A stretch of 64,000 nucleotides of DNA from Entomortierella parvispora (Eukaryota > Mortierellomycota > Mortierellomycetes > Mortierellales > Mortierellaceae), in assembly GCA_963573315.1 (NCBI GenBank), contig OY752140.1, positions 372,001-436,000 of the forward strand, given 5' to 3'. Positions 42,539-53,473 of this stretch are shown piece by piece. Numbering within the stretch: the stretch's first letter is position 1; each line of letters opens with the position of its first letter. Below the pieces are notes generated by a model. The model saw nothing but the letters and a program-made list of their open reading frames with translations, made no database searches and had not been told where the DNA came from. Position numbers and translations under genes: made by a program.

Positions 42539-44527
42539 ATGAACCCTCATCGCGCCCGTAAACCCGACGAGTTTGACGAGTCTCCCATCAAATACCCGTC
42601 CAAGCTGCCTCCTTCCAGCGATGGCAAGAACCCAAACGTGATGATTGTTGGAGCAGGTATCGGTGGTTTGTTTTTGGCCATCCTGCTTGACAAGGCGGGA
42701 ATCCCATACGAGATCTATGAACGCTCGTCGAGCGTCAAACCCCTTGGTAAGAAAGGTGTTCATTGACACGTCTCCATTTCTTGACAAGCACCATGGCTGT
42801 CAAAAACTCATCTTCTCGTCGTCTTTTTTTCAGGATCGGTCATGTCTCTTTCGGCGAATATCTTGGCTGCGTTTGAGCAGATAGGCATGCTTCATGAATT
42901 GAAGGCCATCTCTTTCAGCCACAAGAAAACGAACCTCATGTATGACAACATGAAGATCATGACGACTTTTGACAACCCCAACATGGATGATGTGTAAGTC
43001 CCGTCCTCCTTGCACCTTGTGTCCCCTCGGACAAGCAATTGCTTATCATTGCACAAAAACAGAAAAAGGGCTCACAAGCATCTTCCCTTCGCCCTTCACT
43101 AGAATCGGATACGATATTCTGTTGTTCTCTCGACCAAAACTCTACCAATTGCTTCTTTCCAAGGTCCCTCTAGAAAGGATCCACTACAGCAAAAAAGTCC
43201 TGTCAACAATGCAGAACAAGGAAGGCGTTATGATCCGCTGTGCTGACGGTACCACTTATCATGGAGATGTTTTGGTGGGAGCTGATGGCGCGTACTCTGG
43301 AGTTCGTCAGAGCCTCTATAAAAACTTGCAACAGCAGAACCTGCTCCCAGCCTCGGATGCAAAGGAAATGAGCAAAGGTTTTCTATGCATGGTTGGAACC
43401 ACGGACCCAATGGATCCCGAGCAGTTTCCCTATGTGAAGAACGAAGAGTGCACGTTCAGTCAGATTATTGGCCGCGGAACCAGTTACAACGTAAGTCCTT
43501 GTTCCAGTACATACCGTGCTCTGTCATGACAAGTCTAGCAAAACACGAGAATCTAATACAGCCGTTGCCGAAATAGTGGGCCGAGTTCAACATGCCCGAG
43601 AATCGAGTGTGCTGGGTTGTGGTTTCTCAGATTGCCACCTTCGAAGAGTCTGAAAAGATCAAGTTTCGCAACTCGGAATGGGGATCTGAATCCAATCCTG
43701 AGTTCATTGAGCAGGTGAAGGATTTCAAGGTTCCGGGATGTGGCACTATGGGAACCCTGATCAATGCAACCCCGGCAGCCAACATCTCTCGCGTCTTCTT
43801 GGAGGACAAGTTGTTTGAGACTTGGAACCATGGACGAACTGTCCTCATTGGTGACGGTAATTGAACTCGAGATGTTTTCTCTGGTTTGACCAAACGGATG
43901 AAAATATGAACGAGGTCCTGATCCATTTCCCCCGAAAAACATAGCTGCACACAAGTTGCTCCCAAGTGCTGGACAGGGTGCGGTGTGCGCCTTGCAAGAC
44001 GCCGTCATCCTGGCCAACTGCCTCTATGATTTGGAGTCGTTGACACGGGAATCGATCCAGGTTGCTCTCCAGGATTACAAGGATCAGCGATGGGGCCATG
44101 TAAAGGAGCAACACCAAAAGAGTCAATTCAACGCGACAGTGATCTATGGCCAGGTATGTTTTGTGTTCTGGCTTTGCCGTATCCTCCGCCTCCAATTCGA
44201 TGATGAACAGTGGAGCTCGGTCGCAGTTTATCTGATTCGCAATTGCTATCTGAATAGACCTTTGTGGAGAGATGCATCCGCTACATGGTGTTGAACTGGG
44301 TACCAGAGTCTGTCAAAGCCAAGGACTTCCAAAAGACTGCCGCTTATCGACCACAGGTCAATTTTTTGCCTCCACCCCCCCTACGCGGTACGATCGAAGT
44401 TCTGCCACAAAAGCCATCGAAACGATACCAGAGAGAGTTGAAAGAGAAACTGGAAGAGGAAGAGCGCGCCCAAAAGAATGCGGCGAGCACTGTTGTCGTG
44501 GAGGTAATTGCCGCCGATTCAGTTTAG
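42539..44527 (+). CDS. FAD-dependent monooxygenase, paralogue E
   Basis: Exons 42539-42746, 42834-42993, 43103-43490, 43577-43856, 43945-44153 and 44258-44527 give 504 aa. Motifs: MIVGAGIGGLFLAI, LVGADGAYSGVRQS, NMPENRVCWVVVSQIAT, VLIGDAAHKLLPSAGQGAV, YRPQVNFLPP and VLPQKPSKRY. The N-terminus is NPHRARKPDEFDESP, one residue (Val) shorter than in A and B. It shares GIGGLF, the ADGAYSGVRQSLYK segment and the six-exon layout with D, so D and E form one subgroup and A, B, C another. Homologous internal exons have equal lengths across the sequenced copies (388, about 280 and 209 nt). AATAAA at 44552. The transposon begins about 310 bp downstream. Confidence 0.87.
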
Positions 44528-44838
44528 ACACGTACCCCCTCAAGTGTGGGAAATAAATGCTTTTAAAATCCTACTTCACCAAGGGACTTCGCCTGCATGT
44601 TTTTTTCCTGCCAATACCACATACTTGGTCCTACAGTAGATTCACTTCACTGAGGTGGGGGAGGAATATACATCCGAATAGCGTAATACTAATCACCACT
44701 TCAGCTGCTCCCAAGAAGACGAGACCATTTTAATCGTTATTACCTCGTGGCCATTCAGCCCACCCTCGTCACTTTCATTCCCACCTCCAACACCCTCGTT
44801 TCTGTCGATAAAGATTAAAAGTCCTTCATTTTTAATGA
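44528..44838 (+). other. Paralogue E 3' region up to the transposon
   Basis: No gene seen. It ends with CATTTTTAATGA (44827-44838), one copy of the 12-bp direct repeat that brackets the transposon. Confidence 0.4.
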
Positions 44839-44863
44839 GTCCAATAAAATTAGTGGTGAGCAT

Positions 44864-44926
44864 CTAGTGGTGAGGTCACCACTAGACACCACTAGACACC
44901 ACTAGACACCACTAGACACCACTAGA
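44864..44926 (+). repeat. Left subterminal palindrome and CACCACTAGA array
   Basis: A 22-bp palindrome (44864-44885, arms CTAGTGGTGA / TCACCACTAG around GG) overlaps the first of five 10-bp CACCACTAGA units (44877-44926). They are likely transposase-binding sites, by analogy with subterminal repeats of other DNA transposons. Confidence 0.75.
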
Positions 44927-44956
44927 CATCCCTGGAAACATCAATCCTTTATTCAT

Positions 44957-47900
44957 CTAGTCTGAATCTGATTCCTCATGCAGGTGCGGTTGGATCTGTG
45001 CCTGGTACTGCGGAGCAATGACAGACACACAAGACTTGATCAAATGAAAGTGTGAGGTACTACTCCAACCTCTCTGCTCGTTGGTTACCTCTCTTAAAAC
45101 CAACCGTCCTGTACCTCGATCAATTTGCTGTCCACATGTTTTACACTTTGGCATGCTTCCTCTCTGTCCAACAACACTGACTGAGATGCCAATTGGGTGG
45201 TGCATCCTCTTGTTGCGCTGCAAGGTTGATATCTCTGGGGCAGGAGACATCTCTGGAGTAGGGCTCATCACAGTTGGAGATGGGGGTGGACTTAGTGCTT
45301 CGAGGGTGTATGGAAAAGATGAATCCCCCGCCTCTTCTGGCGCGTCGTCTTGTATGGGAACATCTTGCTCTAGTGTGCCTTGTTCTAATGCATCTTGTTC
45401 TCGTGCATCTTGTTCTGGGGATGGACTTCGCGCGGCCTTATCTGCTCTCAAAGAGGACGTGTCACTCTTTAGATACCAGACCGTAGCTATATAGTACCCT
45501 GCGGGAGGGTTATTGTCCTTAGGAACCAACCATTCAACTTTTGGCCTTTTCAACCCATCGTAAAAGAGGAAACGGCCCAATATGGATACGGTGCAGCAGA
45601 AGTGGTGACCATTGCCATACAAAACACACCCAAGGTGGTACCTGCACCCTCCGAATGTCAGAGATTGCACTGGAGCGCGATATGATTGGGTGCAGTTCTG
45701 GTTGTGCTGCACGCAATCCAAGACAAGTAAAGCCGGTGTGGTCAGGATAGTCATTGGCTCCATTATCCGGTTGGCAGGACAAGAGTACCAAGTCATGAAG
45801 GTGCCTTCATCTGGGATTACGGTGGTTTGCCTGCGTAAGTTGTAGCTGCGTCGTTCTTGATTTATCTCTACACGTTCAGAGCATCGAGGTTTCTCGAGAG
45901 TCAAGAACTTGTCCAAGGAACTCTGAGTAACATGTGCACTACGAAGCACAAAAGCAGAGAGACGCTTCTTCTCGGTGTTGCGTGGCTTGGGGCAATCTGA
46001 GGACTTGCACGTGGAGGTTATTTCGACATCAAAGCGTGTCAGACCAGGAAGAAGATCGAAGAACACCTCTTCTGTACTGAGAAAGAGGTCTTGCTCTCCA
46101 ACAGGCTCGTAACCCATAGCCTGGGTACACCATAGCCAACGTGCTTCGTCATATTCGGCTCGATCCATTTTCTCCATGACCTGTGAGAGGGTCTTGCCGT
46201 TGTCTGACTCTTTGACGGGAGTTGGCAACTGGGCTCCTCGATGCTTGTGCAGAAGATACCATGCCATAAGAGCTGTATCAAGCGGGCAAGTGTTTTTTCC
46301 GGAGAAGCCCTTGTAGTCAAACGACCAAGGTATCCCAAAGTTTCTCACATTGATATCCAGCTTTGGTACTTTGTTCCTACTGCCTTTGGGGCGTCCCGCG
46401 TTGCTCTTTCTCTTTGAAATGGTGATGAGAGATTTTGTGGTGTCTGGCGCTCTCCCGTCATTCTTGTATGCCTCTCCCGCCCTCCATCTTACTTTCTTCT
46501 TCTGCCTGTCCTGTTGCTTGTCCGGCTGCTCGTCCTGCTGCTTATCTTGCTGCTTGTCTTGCTGCTTGTCTTGCTGCCTGTCCTCTTTGTCCTCCTTGCT
46601 TGTTTTGTCCGTCCTCTTGCCTGTTTTGTATCGCACCTGTGTACCAGCTATTGCTAGTTTATAGTCCTCCTCGATCCGATGCAGATATAAAACAGAATGA
46701 ATACCAGCATCAACTGGCGAGACCTTTTTGTTTCCTGAGGTGCGTTTGAGGTCGCCTCCAATTGACTCTTGTGCATTGGTGTCCTTTCCAATTGCTGAAT
46801 AGTCGTAGGCGGCCATTGCTGGATAAATGTGCTTGGCTCTGTCACGATGTAGATACCACTGCATCCAGTCTTTGACATTTGGGTACCGTTGAAGGATATC
46901 CTGCACAATGTTGTCAAACTTGAGTTTGATTTTCACTTCCAGGAGCAGTATACCAAGGCGATAGAACTCGTTCTCTTCTTCTGGAGGAATAATGGCATGG
47001 TTTCGGCGAACGCGCGTCAGTGAGCGTTTATAGTGGACGTGACAAAATCGAAAAAAGCGTTCGAGGTTCAAGTCGTCTTCCTTTGGAATTGAGAAAAGCT
47101 TTCGAAGGGCGTTCTCAAATCCTCTGCGTTGAGCATCCGAAAAATCGCATGTCATCCCGGGAAAGTCTCTCTGAAAATCGCTCCAGCTTGGATATCGAAG
47201 TGATCGTAAGAATGCAAGAAAGTGGAATTCGTATTGCTCTTTTGTCTTTCCATACATCACCGTGATGAGTACGATCACGGTTCTCTTGAGCTTGTGGCAA
47301 TATGTAGATGTGATAGTGGCGTTGACATCTTTGTGGAATGGATCACTAATCCATGAATGGACTGAGTCGGTTTGAAAACTACTCTCCGTCAACGTTGTGA
47401 TGAGTGTCTTACGCATGTATGACGTTTGAATTGAGAAATGTCCTTTGTTCCGCCCGATAGCCGATGAGCGAATGAAGTTGTCGTTGATCTTTTCCTCATA
47501 AGAAGACAAGAATGCCAATGAGTTACCAGGTGTGTACTTTCGAAGAGCGTTACGCCGATAGTGCGCGGTTCGGCCCAGGTTTGCGAAGGCAGAGTGCAGT
47601 CTTGTTATTGATTTGCGTGTTGGAGTACCGACCAGTAAATTCTTCGGCTTAATCTCTGGAGCAATGTTCACGATCTCCTCGAATGCCTTGCGTCCTGATC
47701 CATCTGGGCGTAAAGGTGGGGGTCTTGGATGACGGTGGTAGCCGGAGTGTGTGAAGGTAATGGTCACAGGTTTGCCCTCCTTGCTCGAATGCGGAGTGTG
47801 CACCTTCAATGTGGCTCCACATTGCATCCACGTACCCAGCGTCTCATGTATGAGACACCGTGTGATAGGCTCACGAGGCTTTGCGTCCTTCTTCGTAGTG

Positions 47901-48599
47901 AGAGGCTGGCGAGGTCGTTCAATGAAGTCGCACTGTGAACATTTGAATACGCCCAGGCAGGTTTTGTAATGAGTAACTCCTGACTTGGTTTTCGAGGTGC
48001 CATAAACATGCATCGCCCATCCAACACCACGGCATTCAATTGTTGACCAAGACATGTCTTCAGTGACACCGTATTGAATATTACCATTAGGGAACTCAGT
48101 TGATTCCTCAGTTGTTTCCGTTGCATCGATTGTATCGGTTGTATCGGTAGGATCGGTGGTGTGGTAAGTGTCAGTGTAGTCGCTCTCAAATGTTGACCTG
48201 TAAGTAGACCATGTGATAATGTTTATTACATGTACTGTACAGAAAGCACAACAGTCGAGTTTACAATGAAAGGGAGCCTAGGCGACTAGACACGTACATG
48301 ACTTCCTCGCTTCTAGCTGTGCCAGTCTTATTTTTTGATGAATGGCTGCCAAACGACTCTTGGTCGTGTAATGAAGACATGCTGCGGTCAGCCTGATGTC
48401 TTCGATGCTCGTTTGCTTGAGATACGAGCGATGGACGGAGGTCAGATGTATCTCGTTCGTATGGAATATCGCGCGCAGATAATATAATCTTGACCTGATC
48501 GATTAATCGATAATCGACAATCTGGTCATCGTCTGGCGGTTCGTCAATCAAAAGTGCCGCAATCCTCATTGCCAGCTTCAACCTTGCACCACTCGACAT
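44957..48599 (-). CDS. Transposase with C-terminal USP-like peptidase region and PARP-type zinc finger
   Basis: Exons 48298-48599 and 44957-48197 splice in frame (GTACGT donor, TTACAG acceptor) to 1180 aa. Residues about 180-260 form a GCM/WRKY-like zinc domain (CLGVFKCSQC, TWMQCGATLKV, HSGYHRHP). The DDE/RNase-H-like core follows: D in TCDFSDAQRRGF (about 452-455), CxxH in FCHVHYKR (486-489) and E in TNAQESIGGDLKR (578). Then come a KQQD repeat (about 640-662) and an AT-hook (AGRPKGSR, about 702). The segment SFDYKGFSGKNTCPLDTALM (Cys738) and GNGHHFCCTVSILGRFLFYDG (His965/966, Asp981) resembles the Cys and His boxes of ubiquitin-specific proteases. Near the end KCKTCGQQIDRGTGRLVL followed by HFHLIKSC resembles a PARP-type zinc finger. 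The DDE assignment to Mutator-like elements is by motif pattern; the peptidase assignment is tentative. Confidence 0.8.
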
Positions 48600-48791
48600 C
48601 TCTGGGATATGAAGCAAAAAGCAAAGCGGTCCGAGGGAAAGAAAGATGAACTGAAGGACGGTGAGGAGTATGTGCGCGGGAGGATATGTGCGAAGAGAGA
48701 GGCGGAGGAGAGAGTGCATACAATACAGAACACAGAAGAGAGACATGAAAAAAAAGGGGGTGAGACACGTTGGATTTTATTACCTAGGTGT

Positions 48792-48833
48792 CTAGTGGTG
48801 ACTAGTGGTGACTAGTGGTGACCTCACCACTAG
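48792..48833 (+). repeat. Right subterminal palindrome and CTAGTGGTGA array
   Basis: Three CTAGTGGTGA units (48792-48821) run into the mirror-image 22-bp palindrome (48812-48833). The unit is the same motif as on the left in opposite orientation, but with three instead of five copies. Confidence 0.75.
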
Positions 48834-48894
48834 ATGCTCACCACTAATTTCAATGGCACCATTTTTAATGATTGTTGAAACTTGTGTTTGATTT

Positions 48895-51800
48895 TCAATC
48901 ATCGTCTTCGTCATCCTCTTCCTCATCTTCTGGAGAGTCGATCTCAAAGTCATAACTGGGTTCGATATCTCCGTCCAGATGAGCGCCTTCGTTCGAAACA
49001 GCCTTATCCGTGATCTGAGCCGCCTCAGCTTCCGCAGCAGCAGCCGCAGCCGCAGCCGCATCAGGAGATGCTTGCTCCTCTTTCAACTCTTGCTGTTGAT
49101 GGATCTCTGGGACATCAGCCGCATCCACGCCGGGTACAGCCTGCTCCAATAAACCGCTGCCGCCGTCATGGACCGTGTTGCTCTGATCGACGATGTTCTC
49201 GACTGGGGCGACTGCAGCCTTGTTGGCGGCGTACTGTGAATATTCGGTTGGGTATTGGTTGCAGTCATAGTCCCAGGTGCTCAACATCTTGGAAGCCTCA
49301 CATTCAGGTCTTGTCCATTCAGAGCCGTAGGTTAGAGGCGCGTAGCTTCGGAAAACATAGATCGCTGTGGACGCGACGAGGACCAAGGCCAAGAGTCGGA
49401 AACGGTTGGGCACGAATCTGCAAGCCAGGTCAAACGTAACAGCGAGTAGTAAAATGGAGAAGTAGAGGGCGGGAAGGTAGTGGTGCAAGAACAATTGGCG
49501 GTCCATGAGGAAAAAGGGAAGGTAATGGTAACACCAGCCCATAAAGAAGAACCCTCCAGAAAGTTCGTAGTATTCTCTTAATCCTTTGAAGTCGTCCTTG
49601 TAACCACGCTTGTCGCGAATGAAGAGTAGACCACGAATAGCTGCATACAAGACCACAGAAAAGGTTGAAAGGTACCAGGTGAACCAGTTGCCGACCAAGT
49701 ACACATGCTTTTGTTCCTTGCCCCAGAAGCTGATGCCTCGTTTCATAGTTGGCCAAGAGGAGGGGCGCGAGTCATACGGGTGGGAATCGGTCAAGCCAGC
49801 ATTCGTTGTCCACATGACTTTGTTGAGTTCAATGAATTTTCCAAAGAATCCAGGCTTTTTGTAGTTGACAAGTGGTGCGTCCGCAGGATCTACAATATAA
49901 GTTAATATTAGCGATAGGCCTTTCATTCTGTTGCTCAGTTCTGAACACTGACTGATTGGAATGACTTACAGCTGTCATGATGGTTCGACTCGATCATCCA
50001 GGTCGTTTTGCCGACTACAGCGCTACGCATACAAGTGACCTCCTGCTGTTCAAAAGCCCACTTGGGGAGCTTGACCTTGTGCGAGAAAAGATCGCAGTTC
50101 ATGTTGATGTGGACCAGCTTGAACTTGGATCTCAGGGTGTGCAGCGAATTGCTAGCTTCTGGATCAGATCCATCCCGATCCACAATTTCAACCCTCCATT
50201 CATCGTTGGCATCACCCTCAAAGTCCTTGTATCCATACCCACTAACTTCAAAATGATTTTCGTCCTCTGTCATTGGAGGCTTTTTGTCATGAGAGTGCAG
50301 GCGCTTCAAAGTTGAGGCATGCAAGAGGCGGACATAGTCGCCATTCTTGATGTACTCGAGACCTTGGGGGATAGAGCCATCGCGTTTTTGGAGAATCCAT
50401 TCATTGTTCGTGTCCTTGTGCGGGTACAGCGTGATTTGTTGCTCTAAATGAGACGGCAGATGTAGGGTGAGCATGCCTGTTCAGTTGGCTTTAGCACAGA
50501 ACAAACACAAAGACATCTATCACACGAGTTACGTTTGCTTCCTGTCTCGTAGTTGGAGGGATGAGAATGCAAGTAACCCCCCTGGGTGCCTTGGTGCCGG
50601 ATGGAGACAGTAGCACCGTATGCGACGCCTATACAAAGAAGAGGAATGGCTCAATCTCAGTTTTTGCAGGCTATAGCAATTGAATTATACCAAAGCGTTT
50701 CTTACCAAGAGGCGAGTCCTGCAAGGAATGGCCTAGAGTCATCTGGAAAGGAGCACTCATGAAACCATCGCCTTCACCACTGTTGCCCAACAGCAAAAAG
50801 TGAATCTCAAACATGAGCATGTACACGACCACAGGAACTGCAATCAAGCAGATAGCTCGGGCAATGAAGTGGTTCAACCAAACACGGGGCGAGACTTTGA
50901 GATCTCCCCAGAGTGCCCAGAGCTGGTTTAAGGTCGAGGTTCCGATGGTGGCGATGATGAAGAGTCCGACCCACTTGACACTTCCAGACAGTCCCAATCC
51001 TAATCCAGTCATGAAAAGCCAAACGAACCAGTCGTCTGAAAAGGGATCGTGACGTTGATTGTGAAAGTTCACCCAGGCCAAGGCGGTGAAAGCAGTGAAA
51101 AGGATCAAGGGCGAATCCAGCAAAATCAATCGACTCTGAGTTGTAATGCTGTTTTCTACAAGTCATAGGGACAGGGATACTCTAGGGTCAGTCATGCCTC
51201 CTTCAAACAAAAAGCTCGGTGGCATGGAAGCTGCCACAATCTTAAACCTACCGAAAAGAACTAGAAGCGCGGCAAGAATCGAGGCATGAAGGGAGTGACC
51301 CGAGTTCCTCACTGTGTAGAAAGCCATGGGAACCACAGCAACGCCCATCAGACCGCACATCACTCGCATCGGGATATAGGGGACCTTTGGCTCGATATAA
51401 TCCCTATAAAACAACAATCGATCAGACTTCCAAAGGTCGCCTCGCGTGTATTTGTCTCCCGAGATAGAATGAATGCTTACATTCCAATGTCCTTGAAATC
51501 AAAAGAAGGGTCCAGTCCAAAGATCCAGCCTGTCAGGGCGATCAGCATTTTGGCAAGTGGCGGGTGCACATCCATGAAGAAACGACCTCTGATATATTTT
51601 GAAGCAAATCCACCAAAATGAACCTCATCAAATCTATCGTCCAGCACAGCAAAGAGATGGGTGGGTTAGTTGGCCTCGTCCAGCAGCAACGGCAAACGCC
51701 GTGTTTCGTTGCGGTCGACTGACGGGCCGGCCAAAACATTTTGACAGCCCAGCAAGTTTAGTCCAAAACAGGTGTCAGATATGATCCGCCAGGCCTGGTC

Positions 51801-52185
51801 TTGTAGACACAAACAGACAACAAAAACGACTGTCGCAGATGTATACTTACACAACTGAGGTGGGGTAGCCGATGGCCCAAAGGCGCACAACTGCGGCCAA
51901 GACTGTGATAGCGCCAACGATCTGCAGCTCCCGGCTCTTGTACCAGGGCAGGCTTGGTCTGTTCCTGAACTTGCTATGGCTACGGTCCAACTCCTCCTCG
52001 TCCTTGTTATAGAGTCTGTCTCTTGGGACGTCCAGGCTGGATCGAGCTTTAAGATCAGCATCGTGGCGGTGGTGGGCATGGCTGCTGTCCTCCTTGGTTT
52101 CTTTTGAGGACGTCCTAGGCGTTGCAGGGCCCCTGTAGACGGGGACTCCTGTCTGGTCCACAGCAGAGCTGGAACCGTTCCTCAT
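48895..52185 (-). CDS. PMT1: Protein O-mannosyltransferase, Pmt1-type
   Basis: ER enzyme that moves mannose from dolichol-phosphate-mannose to Ser/Thr of secreted proteins. Seven exons (51851-52185, 51481-51633, 51252-51403, 50706-51155, 50533-50628, 49970-50476, 48895-49889) give 895 aa. The catalytic DE loop is FDEVHFGGFASKYIRG then MDVHPPLAKMLIALTG. Multiple transmembrane helices frame a lumenal MIR region (YGATVSIRHQGTQGGYLHSH, LYPHKDTNNEW, GDYVRLLHASTLKRLHSH, VTCMRS). The C-terminal half has LNKVMWTTNAGLTDSHPYDSRP-type sequence and HYLPFFLMDRQLFLHHYLPA. The cytosolic tail is Ala- and acid-rich (DEEEDDEDDD). FDEVHFGGFA and the C-terminal block favour the Pmt1 subfamily over Pmt2; Pmt4 is less likely. 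The transposon's flanking repeat ends 24 bp past its stop codon. Confidence 0.88.
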
Positions 52186-52753
52186 GGCTGCAGATGAGTT
52201 GGCGATGGAAATGAGGCGCGAGCAAGACTGTTTGAAGAATGTCTCCAACGGGCGGGCAGGGTGGAGTTCCGGTTCGGGAAGGGAGGGCGGTTGATGAGAT
52301 GAAGCAAAGATGAGGAAAGATGGAAAGGTAATGGAGAGATATGAGGCGCACAAAAAAGGAGGGCGCGGGCCAAAACCGTTGTCGGGGCATGCCGATAATT
52401 AGGATATAGGGGCTCATATTTCATTTGCAAGTGTGTGCTCTGCTGGTTCTACCGACTCGACGTTTTCGCTACTCACCATCGCTGGTCAACCAACACTCCT
52501 CAACTGCCGCTCTTGCGGTCGCCACAGCACCTCACACCCTTGCCGGCTACCCCCTTGTCTTTGATTGCCTGCCCACAAGCCCAGACGCGTCTCTTATCCC
52601 TCCCGTCAGCTGATAGGTGCCAACACCGTGGCAAATCACTGGGATCATTGGGTAATTGTTCACTGCTTGCGTTGCCTGCGAAAACACTGCTGCACCTTTC
52701 GTCCTAAACCACCTCTTAGACAGAATCTGTGTTGCAGTTTGCACCAGCCAAAA
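52186..52753 (-). promoter_or_regulatory. PMT1 upstream region
   Basis: No gene seen. Mixed, C-rich on the + strand at 52430-52610. It ends at the retroposon's left target-site copy. Confidence 0.4.
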
Positions 52754-53379
52754 ACGCGAGCGCAAGCTTTTTTTTTTTATTCAACAGTGATCTTCTACAA
52801 CGAGCCACAAGAGGGTCGGATTAATTTTAATCTTCCCAGCCACTGTAACCTGCTATAGTCCCGTGAGTCGACGTTGTACACGCTGTAACATCCATCTCGA
52901 CGCCCCGACCGATCCGTTGGCAGACTCGTCGCCTGCAAATTCAGACCGAGACCTCCTCGAATAACCGACTTCCACCACCTGGAACACCTTTCTTGACGGC
53001 CATTGAGGGGGCCTCGGAGGGTGTCTTGAGAAAATTTCTTGTTCGATGTCCGACCGCTCTCACAGAGCACCTGTAAATGGGCCGATAGCTGTTTCCAGCC
53101 TAATAGTAACAACCTCGTATACTTGACACTTTGACTCAGTGCCCCCTGGTAGCTAATCCCAATTGTTAGGATAAATATCAGCAACGAGCTGTAGGTAGTG
53201 ATACGGACTACCGCCTCCAATTCGGGAGGCTAGCGCAACATCGAGGACGCACCAAGCTGAGATCGAACCCACGACCTCACAGCACTGTCTCTGGAAGCTT
53301 TATTTGCTACGCTAAAACGCACTAGGCGCCTTAGACCGAAGTAGCAAAAGGGCTCGCCCGCCCCACGCGAGCGCAAGCT
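52754..53379 (-). mobile_element. tRNA-headed SINE-like retroposon with target-site duplication
   Basis: ACGCGAGCGCAAGCT occurs at 52754-52768 and again at 53365-53379 and is read as a 15-bp target-site duplication. The 596 bp between them have the anatomy of a SINE on the minus strand. At the 3' end is an A-tail of 10-11 nt (T-run 52768-52778 on the + strand). At the 5' end is a tRNA-like head with a box A resembling tRNA-Leu (GGTCTAAGGCG, complement of 53327-53337) and a box B (GGTTCGATC, complement of 53261-53269), about 60 nt apart. The T-arm is imperfect, so it is not a functional tRNA. The body (52790-53240) matches nothing I recognise and could end in LINE-derived sequence. No second copy is in this window. 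Confidence 0.75.
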
Positions 53380-53473
53380 GATCACGTGATTTATCATACC
53401 CTTAATGATATTTATCACGTGGTAGAGTCTGAATCTTGGGGAACATTCGATTTCTTCTCTTATAATAAGAGTC

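Larger units (their letters stand above)
44839..48859 (-). mobile_element. Complete DNA transposon, Mutator-like, with 12-bp flanking repeat
   Basis: The element is about 4.02 kb. A perfect 39-bp inverted repeat lies at 44847-44885 and 48812-48850, beginning AAATTAGTGGTGAGCATC, with an imperfect outer extension of about 8-9 bp (starting GTCCA on the left, GTGCCA on the right complement). CATTTTTAATGA occurs directly outside both ends (44827-44838, 48860-48871) and is read as the target-site duplication; 12 bp is a little longer than the 8-11 bp usual for Mutator-like elements. Inside are five CACCACTAGA units at the left (44877-44926) and three CTAGTGGTGA units at the right (48792-48821). The sole gene is an intact transposase on the minus strand. 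Perfect ends plus an open transposase point to recent and possibly autonomous insertion. Confidence 0.85.

Noticed and set aside
32623-44527. Monooxygenase array as a secondary-metabolite cluster
   Set aside because: No polyketide synthase, NRPS, terpene synthase, prenyltransferase, transporter or pathway regulator is present; only one family is repeated.
44877-44926. CACCACTAGA array as a CRISPR-like or telomeric repeat
   Set aside because: Units are contiguous without spacers, and they are part of matched inverted termini of the transposon.
53255-53340. Second tRNA gene on the minus strand
   Set aside because: Box A and box B are present, but the T-stem is mispaired and no proper acceptor stem forms. 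It is explained as the head of the SINE-like element.
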